Positions 1-8,321 of a stretch of 64,000 nt of DNA are shown here, piece after piece. The position numbers were made by a program, and so were the translations under genes. The stretch spans positions 1-64,000 of the forward strand of contig NZ_KZ672983.1 of assembly GCF_002970975.1 (NCBI RefSeq), read 5' to 3'. The DNA is from Microbacterium halophytorum. Its GTDB lineage: Bacteria > Actinomycetota > Actinomycetes > Actinomycetales > Microbacteriaceae. Numbering within the stretch: position 1 is the first letter of the stretch; the number at the start of each line of letters is the position of its first letter. The notes beneath the pieces were generated by a model, which saw only the letters and a list, made by a program, of their open reading frames with translations, was not told where the DNA came from and searched no databases.

Positions 1-262
1 CCACCCCGAACGGTTCCGGAGCCGGCCGGTCACGCCATCACCCGCCGACCACGTCGGCATCAACCTACCCAACAAAGAAGCAGTCACAATCTGAACCGAG
101 TGACTCCACACAGCTTGACATCCGACGGAGAACGCGAGACTTGATACCGCGGCAGAGAGGCCGGCGGCCGCCGGGCGGGGTCGGGGGCGGGATGCGCTGA
201 ACCCCGCGGGGCTGGGTCTCGTGTTCCGGATGACACCGTTCCAGACCACCAGGAGGCACACC

Positions 263-784
263 ATGTCCGCGCTCACACGCTCCGCCGTCGCCGTCGCCGG
301 GCTCGCTCTCGCGCTCGGCCTGTCCGCATGCTCCGGCGGATCGACATCCGGTTCGCCCGGCGGCTACGGCGCCCCCGCCGACGAAGCACCCGCGGAAGAA
401 GCGCCCGCCGAGGAGGCCCCGATGGACGGCGCCGCAGCGCTGGCCGTCGCGTCGAGCGAGCTCGGCGAGATCGTCGTCGATGGCGAGGGCCTCACCGTCT
501 ACATGTTCGACGACGACGAGCAGGGCGCCGGCGCCAGCACCTGCGCCGGGCAGTGCCTGGACAACTGGCCGCCCGTCACGGCCGGCTCCGACGACGTCGC
601 CCTCGAAGGCGTCACCGGCGAGGTGACGACGTTCGAGGGCCCGGACGGCGCGATGCAGGTCGCGCTGAACGGCTGGCCGCTGTACTACTTCGCGGGCGAC
701 GCGGGCGCCGGTGACACCGCAGGGCAGGCGGTGAACGACGTCTGGTGGGTGCTCACGCCCGCAGGCGAGCCGATCAGGGAGTGA
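263..784 (+). CDS. Secreted lipoprotein with two COG4315-type repeats
   Basis: A 173-residue exported lipoprotein of unknown role. The start is the ATG 7 nt after an AGGAGG Shine-Dalgarno sequence; an in-frame ATG 42 nt upstream lacks one. Residues 1-22 form a lipoprotein signal peptide with lipobox LSAC (Cys23), followed by a low-complexity Ala/Glu/Pro linker. The mature part has the two repeats of the COG4315 family (YMFDDDEQG then CAGQC with an NWPP motif, and a second LNGWPLYYFAGD repeat). Members sit on the outer membrane face and some bind haem or quinones, but no function can be assigned here. It stands alone, with a long GC-rich leader upstream. Family call good, function unknown. Confidence 0.85.
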   Translation: MSALTRSAVAVAGLALALGLSACSGGSTSGSPGGYGAPADEAPAEEAPAEEAPMDGAAALAVASSELGEIVVDGEGLTVYMFDDDEQGAGASTCAGQCLDNWPPVTAGSDDVALEGVTGEVTTFEGPDGAMQVALNGWPLYYFAGDAGAGDTAGQAVNDVWWVLTPAGEPIRE

Positions 785-940
785 GGGCGGCCGGACGCGA
801 CGGAACCCGCCGCGCCGCCGCCTGGCACGAGCGACCGGCGCTCCGGGGGCACGGCACACTCCGTCGGAACCACCCGTGGTCGGCCCGCGGGCGCGCATCG
901 ACTGCTCCGCGCACCCGCGGCGCGCCCAGCGGGGCGCGGG

Positions 941-2008
941 TCACCGCGCGACGGCGAACGGGTCCTCGTGGAACCAGGCGCGGGCGGCCCAGCGCGACAC
1001 GTAGACGAGGGCTACGAGCACCGGCACCTCGACGAGCGGGCCGACGGCGCCCGCGAGCGCCTCGCCGCTCGTCGCGCCGAACGTGCCGATCGCCACGGCG
1101 ATCGCGAGCTCGAAGTTGTTGCCGGCCGCCGTGAAGGCCAGGGTCGCCGAGCGCGCGTAGCCGAGGCCGAGCGCCCTGCCGAGCCCGATACCGGCGAACC
1201 ACATGACGGCGAAGTACGCCAGCAGGGGCAGGGCGATCCGGACGACGTCGAACGGGTGCGACATGATCTGCTCGCCCTGCAGCGCGAACAGCAGCACGAT
1301 CGTGAACAGCAGGCCGTAGAGCGCCCACGGCCCGATGGCCGGAACGAAGGCGGTCTCGTACCACTCGCGGCCGCGCACGCGCTCGCCGATGTACCGCGAC
1401 GCGAAGCCCGCCAGGAGCGGGATCCCGAGGAACACCAGCACGTTGAGTGCGATCTGCCACACCGACACGTCGAGGCCCTGGGTGTCGAGCCCGAGCCAGC
1501 CGGGGAGCACCGTCAGGTAGAACCACCCGAGGAACGAGAACGCGACGACCTGGAATACCGAGTTGATCGCCACGAGCACGGCCGTCGCCTCGCGGTCGCC
1601 GCAGGCGAGGTCGCTCCAGATCACGACCATCGCGATGCACCGGGCGAGCCCGACGATGATGAGGCCCGTGCGGTACTCCGGCAGGTCGGGCACCATCAGC
1701 CACGCCAGCGCGAACATCACGGCGGGCCCGACGAGCCAGTTCAGCACGAGAGACGAGACGAGCAGCTTCTTGTCGCCCGTGACGGCGGCCACCTTGTCGT
1801 AGCGCACCTTCGCGAGCACGGGGTACATCATCACGAGCAGGCCCAGGCCGATCGGCAGCGAGATGCCGCCGACCTCCATGGCGGCGAGGAGGCCCGACAG
1901 CCCGGGGACGAACTGCCCGAGGGCGATGCCCGCGACCATCGCGAGGCCGATCCACAGGGGCAGCCACTTGTCGAGCGTCGAGAGCTTGGCGGGCGCGGTC
2001 GTGGTCAT
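941..2008 (-). CDS. acr3: ACR3-family arsenite efflux permease
   Basis: A 355-residue, roughly ten-helix membrane permease of the ACR3 (bile/arsenite/riboflavin transporter) superfamily, exporting As(III) from the cytoplasm by the proton-motive force. Family marks: PIGLGLLVMMYPVLAKVRYD near residue 55 and the conserved Cys in VGLARCIAMVVIWSDLA near residue 125, a segment essential in characterised ACR3 proteins. It lies 91 nt downstream of arsR on the same strand and divergent from arsO and arsC genes, so it is probably co-transcribed with arsR and derepressed by arsenite. The stop codon overlaps the end of an inverted repeat (913-941) that may form part of a terminator. Confidence 0.95.
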   Translation of the reverse strand: MTTTAPAKLSTLDKWLPLWIGLAMVAGIALGQFVPGLSGLLAAMEVGGISLPIGLGLLVMMYPVLAKVRYDKVAAVTGDKKLLVSSLVLNWLVGPAVMFALAWLMVPDLPEYRTGLIIVGLARCIAMVVIWSDLACGDREATAVLVAINSVFQVVAFSFLGWFYLTVLPGWLGLDTQGLDVSVWQIALNVLVFLGIPLLAGFASRYIGERVRGREWYETAFVPAIGPWALYGLLFTIVLLFALQGEQIMSHPFDVVRIALPLLAYFAVMWFAGIGLGRALGLGYARSATLAFTAAGNNFELAIAVAIGTFGATSGEALAGAVGPLVEVPVLVALVYVSRWAARAWFHEDPFAVAR

Positions 2009-2099
2009 GGGGTGGGTTCTCCGGATGATCGGGGGCCGTGGGGTCGGATGCGTCGCGTCGGCCGTCGGTCGGGTGCGGCGCGTCGGCGGCCGCCGCGGG

Positions 2100-2450
2100 T
2101 CAGGGTGTCAGCACGTCGGCGACGCGCTCGAGCGCGCCGGGCACGAGCGCGTAGTACGCCCAGGTGCCCCGTTTGCTCCTGGCGAGGAAGCCCGCATCGG
2201 TGAGGATCTTCAGGTGGTGCGAGACGGTCGGCTGGCTCAGGCCGACGGGTTCGGTCAGGTCACAGACGCACGCCTCGTGCGCGGCCGTCGCTGCCACGAT
2301 CGACAGCAGCCGGAGCCGCGTCGGGTCGGCGAGCGCCTTCATCGTCTTGGCGAGATCCTCCGCCTCGTCCGCCCTCAGGGGCTCGCGCACGAGCGGCTCG
2401 CAGCACGCGACGGTGGTCGAGATGTCGACGACGGGCAGGTCGATGGTCAT
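2100..2450 (-). CDS. arsR: ArsR/SmtB-family arsenic repressor
   Basis: A 116-residue winged-helix repressor that should release DNA on binding As(III). The recognition helix region is VGLSQPTVSHHLKILTDAGF. Candidate metalloid ligands are Cys16-Cys17 near the N terminus and Cys61/Cys63 in the ECVCDL-like segment (EACVCDL) of the alpha-3 site, so the sensor may use a vicinal pair plus the classical CxC. It reads away from arsO; a 33-bp palindrome sits directly before its start. A TAGTAT box ends 6 nt before the ATG and no ribosome-binding site is present, so the transcript may be leaderless. Confidence 0.95.
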   Translation of the reverse strand: MTIDLPVVDISTTVACCEPLVREPLRADEAEDLAKTMKALADPTRLRLLSIVAATAAHEACVCDLTEPVGLSQPTVSHHLKILTDAGFLARSKRGTWAYYALVPGALERVADVLTP

Positions 2451-2452
2451 AC

Positions 2453-2485
2453 ATCGATACTAGTCAATATTGACAAGTTTCGATA
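2453..2485. promoter_or_regulatory. ars divergent operator/promoter
   Basis: A perfect 12-bp palindrome GTCAATATTGAC (2463-2474) is flanked by partly symmetric arms (ATCGATACTA on the left, AAGTTTCGAT on the right). It lies between the divergent arsR and arsO starts and overlaps a TTGACA -35-like hexamer (2470-2475) facing arsO and a TAGTAT box facing arsR. ArsR proteins bind such AT-rich palindromes, so this is the probable operator for both arms. Confidence 0.75.
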
Positions 2486-2533
2486 GACGGGGCACGATGA
2501 AGACATCGATAACCCTCGATGCAAGGAACCCGG

Positions 2534-3823
2534 ATGACCCTCCTCGATCTCACGCCCCGCGTGCGTACGAGCCCTCGCCTCGACACCCTGCCCGTCGCGG
2601 TCATCGGCGCCGGCCCCGTCGGCCTCGCGGCCGCGGCGCACCTCGCGCGGCGCGGCGTCGCCTTCGACGTGTTCGAGCGGGGCGCGACGCCGGCCGCCGC
2701 CGTGCGCGAGTGGGGCCACACCCGGCTGTTCTCCCCGTGGGAGCACCTCGTCGATGACGCCGCGCGCGAGCTCCTGACCGAGACCGGGTGGCGGGAACCG
2801 CCGGCTCACGTGGTCCCGACCGGGGCCGCGCTCGTCTCCGACTACCTCGAGCCGCTCGCCGCCCACCCCGCGATCGCGGGCCGCATCCGATACGGCACGG
2901 AGGTCGCCGCGGTGACCCGCGAGGGCATGGACCGCACCCGCACGGCAGGCAGGGCCGACGCTCCCCTCGCGCTGCGGGTGACGCGCCCCGACGGCACTTC
3001 CGCGGACGTCGCGTCGCGAGCCGTCGTCGACGCGTCGGGCACCTGGGCGAACCCCAGCGCCCTCGGGTCGAGCGGCCTCGCCCCGCTCGGGCTCGACGCC
3101 GTCGCCGACCGCGTCCTGCCGGCGCTCCCGGATGTCCTGGGCCGCGACCGAGACCGCTTCGCTGGTCGACACACGACCGTCGTCGGCGCCGGCCACTCGG
3201 CGGCGGGCACCCTGATCGCCCTCGCGACCCTCGCCCGGCTGGAGCCGGGCACGCGGGCCACCTGGCTCATCCGGAGCAGCTCCGCGAAGCGCGTCACGAC
3301 GGCCGACGACGAGCTCGAGGGCCGCGGCGCGCTCGGCTCGCGGCTCGAGGGCCTCGTCGCGACGGGCCGGGTCGCCGTGGTCGACTCGTTCGAGATCGCC
3401 GCGCTCGACCCGACGGGCGACGGCGTGCGGATGACGAGCACGCGCGGCGCGGCGCACGAGACGGACCTCATCGTCTCGGCGACCGGTTTCCGCCCGGACC
3501 TGTCGATGCTGCGCGAGCTGCGGGTCGAGCTCGACGACGTCGTGGAGGCGCCGAAGCGGCTCGCGCCGCTGATCGATCCGAACGAGCATTCGTGCGGCAC
3601 CGTCGAGCCCCACGGCTACCGCGAGCTGTCGCACCCCGAGCCCGGCTTCTACATCGTCGGCATGAAGAGCTACGGCCGCGCGCCGACGTTCCTGCTGCGC
3701 ACGGGCTACGAACAGGTGCGCAGCGTCGTCGCGTGGATCGCGGGCGATGCGGCCGCCGCGGGCCGCGTCGAGCTCGCGCTGCCGGCGACGGGCGTCTGCG
3801 ACGTCGGCGGAGGATGCTGCTGA
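2534..3823 (+). CDS. arsO: ArsO-like FAD/NAD(P)-binding flavoprotein
   Basis: A 429-residue flavin monooxygenase-like protein, often found in actinobacterial ars operons as ArsO. The FAD-binding Rossmann motif GAGPVG is at residues 25-30, a second dinucleotide motif VVGAGHSAAG lies near 215, and an ATGFRPD motif closes the NAD(P) domain. The protein ends in GGGCC, a vicinal dithiol suited to binding trivalent arsenic. The ATG at 2534 follows AAGGAA; an ATG 15 nt upstream is less well placed. It is the first gene of the plus arm (arsO, arsC, arsC). Its exact reaction is unknown; a role in arsenic redox chemistry or efflux is inferred from context. Confidence 0.85.
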   Translation: MTLLDLTPRVRTSPRLDTLPVAVIGAGPVGLAAAAHLARRGVAFDVFERGATPAAAVREWGHTRLFSPWEHLVDDAARELLTETGWREPPAHVVPTGAALVSDYLEPLAAHPAIAGRIRYGTEVAAVTREGMDRTRTAGRADAPLALRVTRPDGTSADVASRAVVDASGTWANPSALGSSGLAPLGLDAVADRVLPALPDVLGRDRDRFAGRHTTVVGAGHSAAGTLIALATLARLEPGTRATWLIRSSSAKRVTTADDELEGRGALGSRLEGLVATGRVAVVDSFEIAALDPTGDGVRMTSTRGAAHETDLIVSATGFRPDLSMLRELRVELDDVVEAPKRLAPLIDPNEHSCGTVEPHGYRELSHPEPGFYIVGMKSYGRAPTFLLRTGYEQVRSVVAWIAGDAAAAGRVELALPATGVCDVGGGCC

Positions 3824-3896
3824 CCGCCCGTTCACGCCCCGTTCGCCCACCGGAACCCCCGACCCCGTACCCTTGCGCCCGACCCCAGGGAGAGAC

Positions 3897-4295
3897 ATGA
3901 CCGACAAGCCCACTGTCCTGTTCGTCTGCGTGCACAACGCCGGCCGCTCGCAGATGGCCGCCGGATGGCTGACGCACCTCGCGGGCGACCGCGTCGAGGT
4001 GCTCTCGGCCGGCAGCGAGCCGAAGGACCAGATCAACCCCGTCGCCGTCGAGGCGATGAGCGAGGCCGGCATCGACATCCGGAACAACTCGCCGAAGCTG
4101 CTCACGACCGACGCCGTGCGCGAATCGGACGTCGTGATCACGATGGGCTGCGGCGACGCGTGCCCGATCTTCCCCGGCAAGCGCTACGAGGACTGGCAGC
4201 TCGACGACCCGGCCGGCCAGGGCATCGAGGCGGTCCGCCCGATCCGCGACGACATCCGCGCCCGCGTCGAGGCCCTCGTCGCCGAGCTCACGTGA
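3897..4295 (+). CDS. arsC: Arsenate reductase, low-MW phosphatase type
   Basis: A 132-residue arsenate reductase that converts As(V) to As(III). The phosphatase-like P-loop CVHNAGRS starts at Cys11 (C-X5-R-S), and the redox pair Cys85/Cys89 lies in MGCGDACP. The conserved GKRYEDW loop follows. This is the single-domain form; in actinobacteria such enzymes use thioredoxin or mycothiol/mycoredoxin as electron donor, and the sequence does not decide which. The ATG follows AGGGAGAG. It is 73 nt after arsO and 13 nt before a second arsC. Confidence 0.93.
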   Translation: MTDKPTVLFVCVHNAGRSQMAAGWLTHLAGDRVEVLSAGSEPKDQINPVAVEAMSEAGIDIRNNSPKLLTTDAVRESDVVITMGCGDACPIFPGKRYEDWQLDDPAGQGIEAVRPIRDDIRARVEALVAELT

Positions 4296-4308
4296 CGAGG
4301 AGGACGCC

Positions 4309-4935
4309 ATGACCAGCCTGCTCGACCCGAACGCCGTCCTGAACCGCGCGACGGAGCGGCTCGCCGCCCGCTTCGAGGGCATCGTCAGTGCCGAGACCGT
4401 GGAGCGCGTCGTGTTCGAGTCGTACGCGGCACTCGGCCGCACGGCGCGCGTGACCGACCTGCTGCCTCCGCTCAGCGAGCACTTCGCCCACGAGCGGCTC
4501 ACGGCGCTCGCGCAGTCGAAGGGCCTCGTCGCGAAGCCGCACCCCGAGGTGCTGTTCGTGTGCGTGCAGAACTCCGGTCGCTCGCAGATGGCGGCCGCCC
4601 TGACGACGATGATCGCCGGCGACAGCGTGCACGTGCGCTCCGCCGGTTCGCAGCCGGGCGAGTTCATCCTGCCGAACGTGCGCGAGGCTCTCACCGAGCT
4701 CGGCCTCGACCTGACGCAGGAGTACCCGAAGCCCCTCACGGATGACGTCGTACGCGCGGCCGACGCCGTCATCACGATGGGCTGCGGCGACGCCTGCCCG
4801 CTGTACCCCGGCAAGCGCTACGAGGACTGGGACCTCGACGACCCGGCCGACCTCGACCTCGACGGCGTGCGCCGCGTGCGCGACGACATCCGGGCCCGCG
4901 TCGAGAGGCTCGTCAGCGAGATCACGCCGTCCTGA
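4309..4935 (+). CDS. arsC: Arsenate-mycothiol transferase-type ArsC with helical N-terminal domain
   Basis: A 208-residue two-domain protein. Residues 1-75 form an alpha-helical domain (motifs RFEGIVSAETVERVVFESY) of the kind found only in actinobacterial ArsC fusions and related to the ArsR-like three-helix domain. Residues 78-208 repeat the ArsC catalytic fold: P-loop CVQNSGRS from Cys85 and the Cys159/Cys163 pair in MGCGDACP. It is clearly homologous to the upstream gene, so the operon holds two arsenate reductases of different architecture. It closes the arsO-arsC-arsC arm and is followed by a strong hairpin. Confidence 0.92.
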   Translation: MTSLLDPNAVLNRATERLAARFEGIVSAETVERVVFESYAALGRTARVTDLLPPLSEHFAHERLTALAQSKGLVAKPHPEVLFVCVQNSGRSQMAAALTTMIAGDSVHVRSAGSQPGEFILPNVREALTELGLDLTQEYPKPLTDDVVRAADAVITMGCGDACPLYPGKRYEDWDLDDPADLDLDGVRRVRDDIRARVERLVSEITPS

Positions 4936-4945
4936 CGCACGTTCG

Positions 4946-4981
4946 CGCCCGCGGCGCCTCCGCTCCGAGGCACCGCGGGCG
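4946..4981 (+). terminator. Hairpin terminator after ars operon
   Basis: CGCCCGCGG pairs with CCGCGGGCG, and an inner GCCTC/GAGGC stem continues it around a 6-nt loop. It starts 11 nt after the stop of the second arsC. There is no U-tract, as is usual in this high-GC genome. Confidence 0.75.
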
Positions 4982-5202
4982 TCATCGTGCGGGCACCCCG
5001 GCACGATCGCCCGGCGCCCCTCACCGAAACTCCCTTGCCACCGAACTTGGAATGCGCTTGCCGACTCAGCTTTTGAGGCCTCGTCGGCGCACGAGACACG
5101 AATCCTTCGATCTGGCGCAAGATCATCGATTCTTATCGCGATTCTCCTGCATCCGGATGCCCCGAACGGGCGCAGTCTGGAGACATCACGAAGGAGGACA
5201 TC

Positions 5203-5310
5203 ATGTCGCTTACCACCAACCTCATCGACGAGGACATCGACGCTCTCGACTTCATCGGCCGCCCGTACTGGTTCGACCGCCCCTCGCAGGCCGAGGGCGA
5301 GGACCTGTAA
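5203..5310 (+). CDS. Orphan 35-residue peptide, unknown function
   Basis: A complete small gene with a near-ideal ribosome-binding site (AAGGAGG, 5 nt before ATG) and its own terminator 18 nt after the stop. The peptide starts MSLTTNLIDEDIDALDFIGR, continues PYWFDRPSQAEGEDL, and is strongly acidic (about ten Asp/Glu against three Arg) with an aromatic patch IGRPYWFDRP. It has no Cys, no signal peptide and no membrane helix. It faces a flavin-dependent monooxygenase gene convergently. It could be a regulatory or leader peptide, a protein-binding micropeptide or a RiPP precursor without neighbouring maturation genes. I do not recognise it; that it is translated is well supported by the RBS. Confidence 0.7.
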   Translation: MSLTTNLIDEDIDALDFIGRPYWFDRPSQAEGEDL

Positions 5311-5328
5311 GGCCGAGGGCCGACACAG

Positions 5329-5368
5329 CACGGGAGGGGCCGCACCGGCTGGTGCGGCCCCTCCCGTG
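5329..5368. terminator. Bidirectional terminator hairpin
   Basis: A perfect 18-bp stem (left arm CACGGGAGGGGCCGCACC) around a GGCT tetraloop. It sits between the convergent 35-aa peptide gene and the monooxygenase gene and can serve both. Confidence 0.85.
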
Positions 5369-5382
5369 TGCGCGGGCGGCGT

Positions 5383-6765
5383 TCAGGCCGGGGTGTGCGC
5401 GCCGACGCGGTAGCGGGCGGCCCGGTGGGTGTCCTTGACGCGGGCGCCCGCCCCGTGCAGCTTCTCGCGGAGCGTGCCCGGCGCGTACTCGGTCGGGTAG
5501 GCGCCCCGCTCGCGCAGAACCGGGATGACGTGCTCGATGATGTCCTCCCACGTCTCGTGCGCGACGGCGTACGCGAGGTTGAAGCCGTCGACGTCGGTCT
5601 CTGCGACCCAGCGCTGCAGCTCGTCGGCGATGCGCTCCCCCGACCCGACGAGCGTCGGCCCGAGCCCGCCGATCGCGTTCTTGCGGGCGAGGTCGCCGAC
5701 CGTCCACTCGCGGCCGAGGTCCGCCTCCTCCTGCAGGTGCTGGAGGGTGGACCGGATCGCGTTCGACTCCACGTTGCCGAGCGGTTCGTCCCAGTCGTAG
5801 GTCGACAGGTCGACGCCCATCCACCCCGAGGTGAACACGAGGGCGCCCTCCGTCGAGGCGTATCTGCGGTACTCCGCCTCCTTCGCGCGGGCGTCCTCCT
5901 CCGTCGCGCCCGTGATGATCGTGACGAGGGTGTAGATCTTCGCGTCCCCGCGACCGCGCCCCGCGGCCTCGAGCCCGTCCCTGATGCGCCGGACGGTGTT
6001 CGCCAGCACCTCCGGCGACGGCGCGGCGACGAAGATCGCCTCGGCGTTCTCACCGGCGAACGCCACGCCGCGCGGCGACGCGCCCGCCTGGTAGATCACG
6101 GGCGTGCGCTGCGGCGACGGCTCGGAGATGTGGATCCCCGGCACGTCGAACCACTCGCCGTGGTGCTCGATCGGGTGCACCTTCGCGGGGTCGGTGAAGA
6201 CGCCCGTCTCGGCGTCGGCGACGACCGCGTCGTCCTCCCACGACCCCTCCCACAGCTTGTAGAGGACCTCGAGGTACTCGTCGGCGTGGTCGTACCGCCT
6301 GTCGTGCTCGAGCTGGTCGTCGCTGCCCATGTTGCGGGCGGCGCTCGGCAGGTACCCCGTCACGACGTTCCAGCCGATGCGGCCGTTCGTGAGGTGGTCG
6401 AGCGAGGTCAGCCGGCGCGCGAAGGGGTAGGGGTGCTCGAACGCCGTGCCCGCGGTGATGCCGAAACCGAGGTGCTCCGTGACGGCCGCCATCGCGGTCG
6501 TGAGGAGGATCGGGTCGTTCACGGGCACCTGCGCGCCGTTGCGCAGGGCGGCCTCGTTCGTGCCGCCGTACACGTCGTAGGTGCCGAGCACGTCCGCGAT
6601 GAACAGGCCGTCGAAACCGCCGCTCTCGAGCAGTTTCGCGAGATCGGTCCAGTACTTCAGCGTGTTGTACTCGCGCGAGCGGTCCCGCGGGTGGCGCCAC
6701 ATGCCCGATGACTGGTGGGCGACGCAGTTCATATCGAAGGCGTTGAAGCGGATCTGTCGAGTCAT
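5383..6765 (-). CDS. LLM-class flavin-dependent monooxygenase (NtaA/SnaA/DszA family)
   Basis: A 460-residue luciferase-like TIM-barrel monooxygenase using reduced FMN from a partner reductase. Family marks: MRHPRDRS-like N-terminal region (GMWRHPRDRS), GWNVVTGYLPSAARNMG near residue 145, and YQAGASPRGVAFAGENAEA near 240. Relatives oxidise nitrilotriacetate, sulfonates, dimethyl sulfide or dibenzothiophene sulfone; the substrate here cannot be read from sequence. The start chosen is the ATG giving MTRQIRFNAF, the normal family N terminus; an in-frame ATG 36 nt upstream is possible. No flavin reductase is adjacent. It converges on the 35-aa peptide gene. Confidence 0.88.
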   Translation of the reverse strand: MTRQIRFNAFDMNCVAHQSSGMWRHPRDRSREYNTLKYWTDLAKLLESGGFDGLFIADVLGTYDVYGGTNEAALRNGAQVPVNDPILLTTAMAAVTEHLGFGITAGTAFEHPYPFARRLTSLDHLTNGRIGWNVVTGYLPSAARNMGSDDQLEHDRRYDHADEYLEVLYKLWEGSWEDDAVVADAETGVFTDPAKVHPIEHHGEWFDVPGIHISEPSPQRTPVIYQAGASPRGVAFAGENAEAIFVAAPSPEVLANTVRRIRDGLEAAGRGRGDAKIYTLVTIITGATEEDARAKEAEYRRYASTEGALVFTSGWMGVDLSTYDWDEPLGNVESNAIRSTLQHLQEEADLGREWTVGDLARKNAIGGLGPTLVGSGERIADELQRWVAETDVDGFNLAYAVAHETWEDIIEHVIPVLRERGAYPTEYAPGTLREKLHGAGARVKDTHRAARYRVGAHTPA

Positions 6766-6839
6766 GCACAGATACAACGCCCCGGGGCCCCGGGCGCACA
6801 ACGCGCGGCGTCACACGGCGACACACCGCGGCACGCGGA

Positions 6840-6883
6840 GAGGTGCCGGACGCCGTGGGCCGAGCCCCGGCATCCGGCACCTC
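6840..6883 (-). terminator. Hairpin terminator after SRPBCC gene
   Basis: GAGGTGCCGGA pairs with TCCGGCACCTC (11 bp), with a further GCCG/CGGC inner stem. It begins 10 nt after the stop of the SRPBCC gene and lies before the start of the divergent-facing monooxygenase. Confidence 0.65.
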
Positions 6884-6892
6884 GCGCGCGCT

Positions 6893-7861
6893 CTACGCCA
6901 GCACCTCCGCCTCGAGCCGCGCGTAGCTCGACTCCATGCCGTCGGCCATGCCCGTCTCGAGCACCGTGTCGCGGACCTCCGCCGACGGGTAGGTGATGAC
7001 GGTGGAGATCAGCGTTCCCTCCGGCACCGCGGTGAGCGTGAGCTCGTTGCGGGTGGAGCCTTCGACGCCGATCATCTGCTCCGTCGCGGCCTCGTAGTGC
7101 GGCGGGTTCGACGCGAGCACCTCGCCCGTGAAGCCGAAGCGGTCCCCGCCGCCGGAGCGCTCCCACTCGAAGCGGTACGACTCACCGACCGCCGCCGTGG
7201 GCTCGACCACGGGCATGACCCAGCCGTCGGGGCCGAGCATCCAGCGCCGGATGAGGTCGGCATCGTGATGCGCGCGCCAGACCTCCTCGACGCTGCCGCG
7301 GATGATGCGCGAGACGCGCACCTGCGTGTCGCTGAGGATCTGCGTCTCGGTGCCGCGACCGGCGGCGAACGAGGCGAGGTCGGCGAGCACGTCGTCGATC
7401 TGCCCCATCGCGGCGCGGGTGCCCTCCTCCATGCCCATCGCGATGAGCTGCTCGAGCTCCTCGAGCGAGGGGAAGGTCGTCACGCCGGTCAGCCGCGATC
7501 CGTTCGGCGTCGATTCGAAGGTGAAGGTCATCTCCATCGAGGGCATGTCCGCGTTCGGCTCCCCGTCCTCGGTCGAGAAGCCGTCGCGCACCGTGAACGA
7601 GCGGCCCTCGTCGACGGCGAGGAAGTGCCAGTACCCGGCGCTGACGTCGCCATCGGGGCCGGTCATGACGTAGTGCGATTCGCCGCCGACGGCGACGTCG
7701 TGGCGCGTGAAGGTCGCCGGGTACTCGGGCGGACCCCAGAACTTCTCGATCTGCCGCGGGTCGGCGTACGCGTTCCAGAGGCGCTCGACCGGCACCGCGA
7801 AGTCGGCGACGATCGTCATCGTGAGCGCGTCGAGGTCTTTCTCGACGTTGGTGACGGGCAT
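6893..7861 (-). CDS. Tandem SRPBCC (AHSA1-type) domain protein
   Basis: A 322-residue cytosolic protein made of two START/Bet v1-like AHSA1 domains. Domain 1 (about 5-150) carries VPVERLWNAYADPRQIEKFW and GPPEYPATF; domain 2 (about 180-320) carries the parallel GSVEEVWRAHHDADLIRRWM and LGPDGWVMP. Each forms a hydrophobic ligand pocket; no enzyme activity is known for most members. A GGAAGG sequence precedes the ATG. It lies 124 nt downstream of an ArsR-family regulator on the same strand, the usual partner of these proteins, so both are probably autoregulated together. Ligand unknown. Confidence 0.88.
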   Translation of the reverse strand: MPVTNVEKDLDALTMTIVADFAVPVERLWNAYADPRQIEKFWGPPEYPATFTRHDVAVGGESHYVMTGPDGDVSAGYWHFLAVDEGRSFTVRDGFSTEDGEPNADMPSMEMTFTFESTPNGSRLTGVTTFPSLEELEQLIAMGMEEGTRAAMGQIDDVLADLASFAAGRGTETQILSDTQVRVSRIIRGSVEEVWRAHHDADLIRRWMLGPDGWVMPVVEPTAAVGESYRFEWERSGGGDRFGFTGEVLASNPPHYEAATEQMIGVEGSTRNELTLTAVPEGTLISTVITYPSAEVRDTVLETGMADGMESSYARLEAEVLA

Positions 7862-7985
7862 GATGTGCCTTCCGTTGTGAGTGGCGCCGGCGCAACGGGG
7901 TGTACGGCGTCGGCGTTTCCAGTTGACGTCTCGACGGGCGGGCCGTCAAGACCGGTCGCGCGGCCGCGGCGACGCGGCCGCTGGG

Positions 7986-8321
7986 TCATTCCTCGGCGAG
8001 CAGCACGTCGAGGCGTTCGATGCGGGCGCGGGCGATCTTCTCGTACTGGTCGAGGAGCAGCTGCGCCTGCCGGATGCGCGCGGGCTCACCGCGCACGATG
8101 CGCTCGCGTCCGCGCGGGGTCTTCGTCACGAGGCCAGCCCCCTCGAGCACTGCGACGTGCTTCTGCACGGCCGCGAAGGACATGTCGTAGGTTGCGGCGA
8201 GCCGCGAGACCGTCTCCTCACCCGCGAGGGTGCGGCGGACGATGTCGCGGCGCGTCGCGTCGGCGAGGGCCCGGAACGTCCGGTCCACCTCGTCGTCGGA
8301 GAGCGCGAGTTGTACAACCAT
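7986..8321 (-). CDS. ArsR-family regulator paired with SRPBCC protein
   Basis: A 111-residue winged-helix regulator of the ArsR subgroup that accompanies AHSA1-domain proteins. HTH region: TYDMSFAAVQKHVAVLEGAG. It lacks the metal-binding CxC motif, so it probably does not sense metals. The ATG start lies inside an 8-bp inverted repeat (TACAACCA/TGGTTGTA), and a TAATCT box ends 8 nt before it, with no ribosome-binding site: a leaderless, self-repressed gene is likely. Upstream in-frame codons would place the start before the promoter and were rejected. Confidence 0.9.
   Translation of the reverse strand: MVVQLALSDDEVDRTFRALADATRRDIVRRTLAGEETVSRLAATYDMSFAAVQKHVAVLEGAGLVTKTPRGRERIVRGEPARIRQAQLLLDQYEKIARARIERLDVLLAEE

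Noticed and set aside
5203..5310. 35-aa peptide as a RiPP precursor or cysteine-attenuation leader
   Set aside because: No maturation enzyme, protease or exporter is adjacent and the peptide has no cysteine, so neither label is supported.
5383..6765. Monooxygenase as the missing partner of the ABC/CMD operon
   Set aside because: It belongs to the NtaA/SnaA group, is 11.6 kb away and has its own terminator; a functional link cannot be shown.
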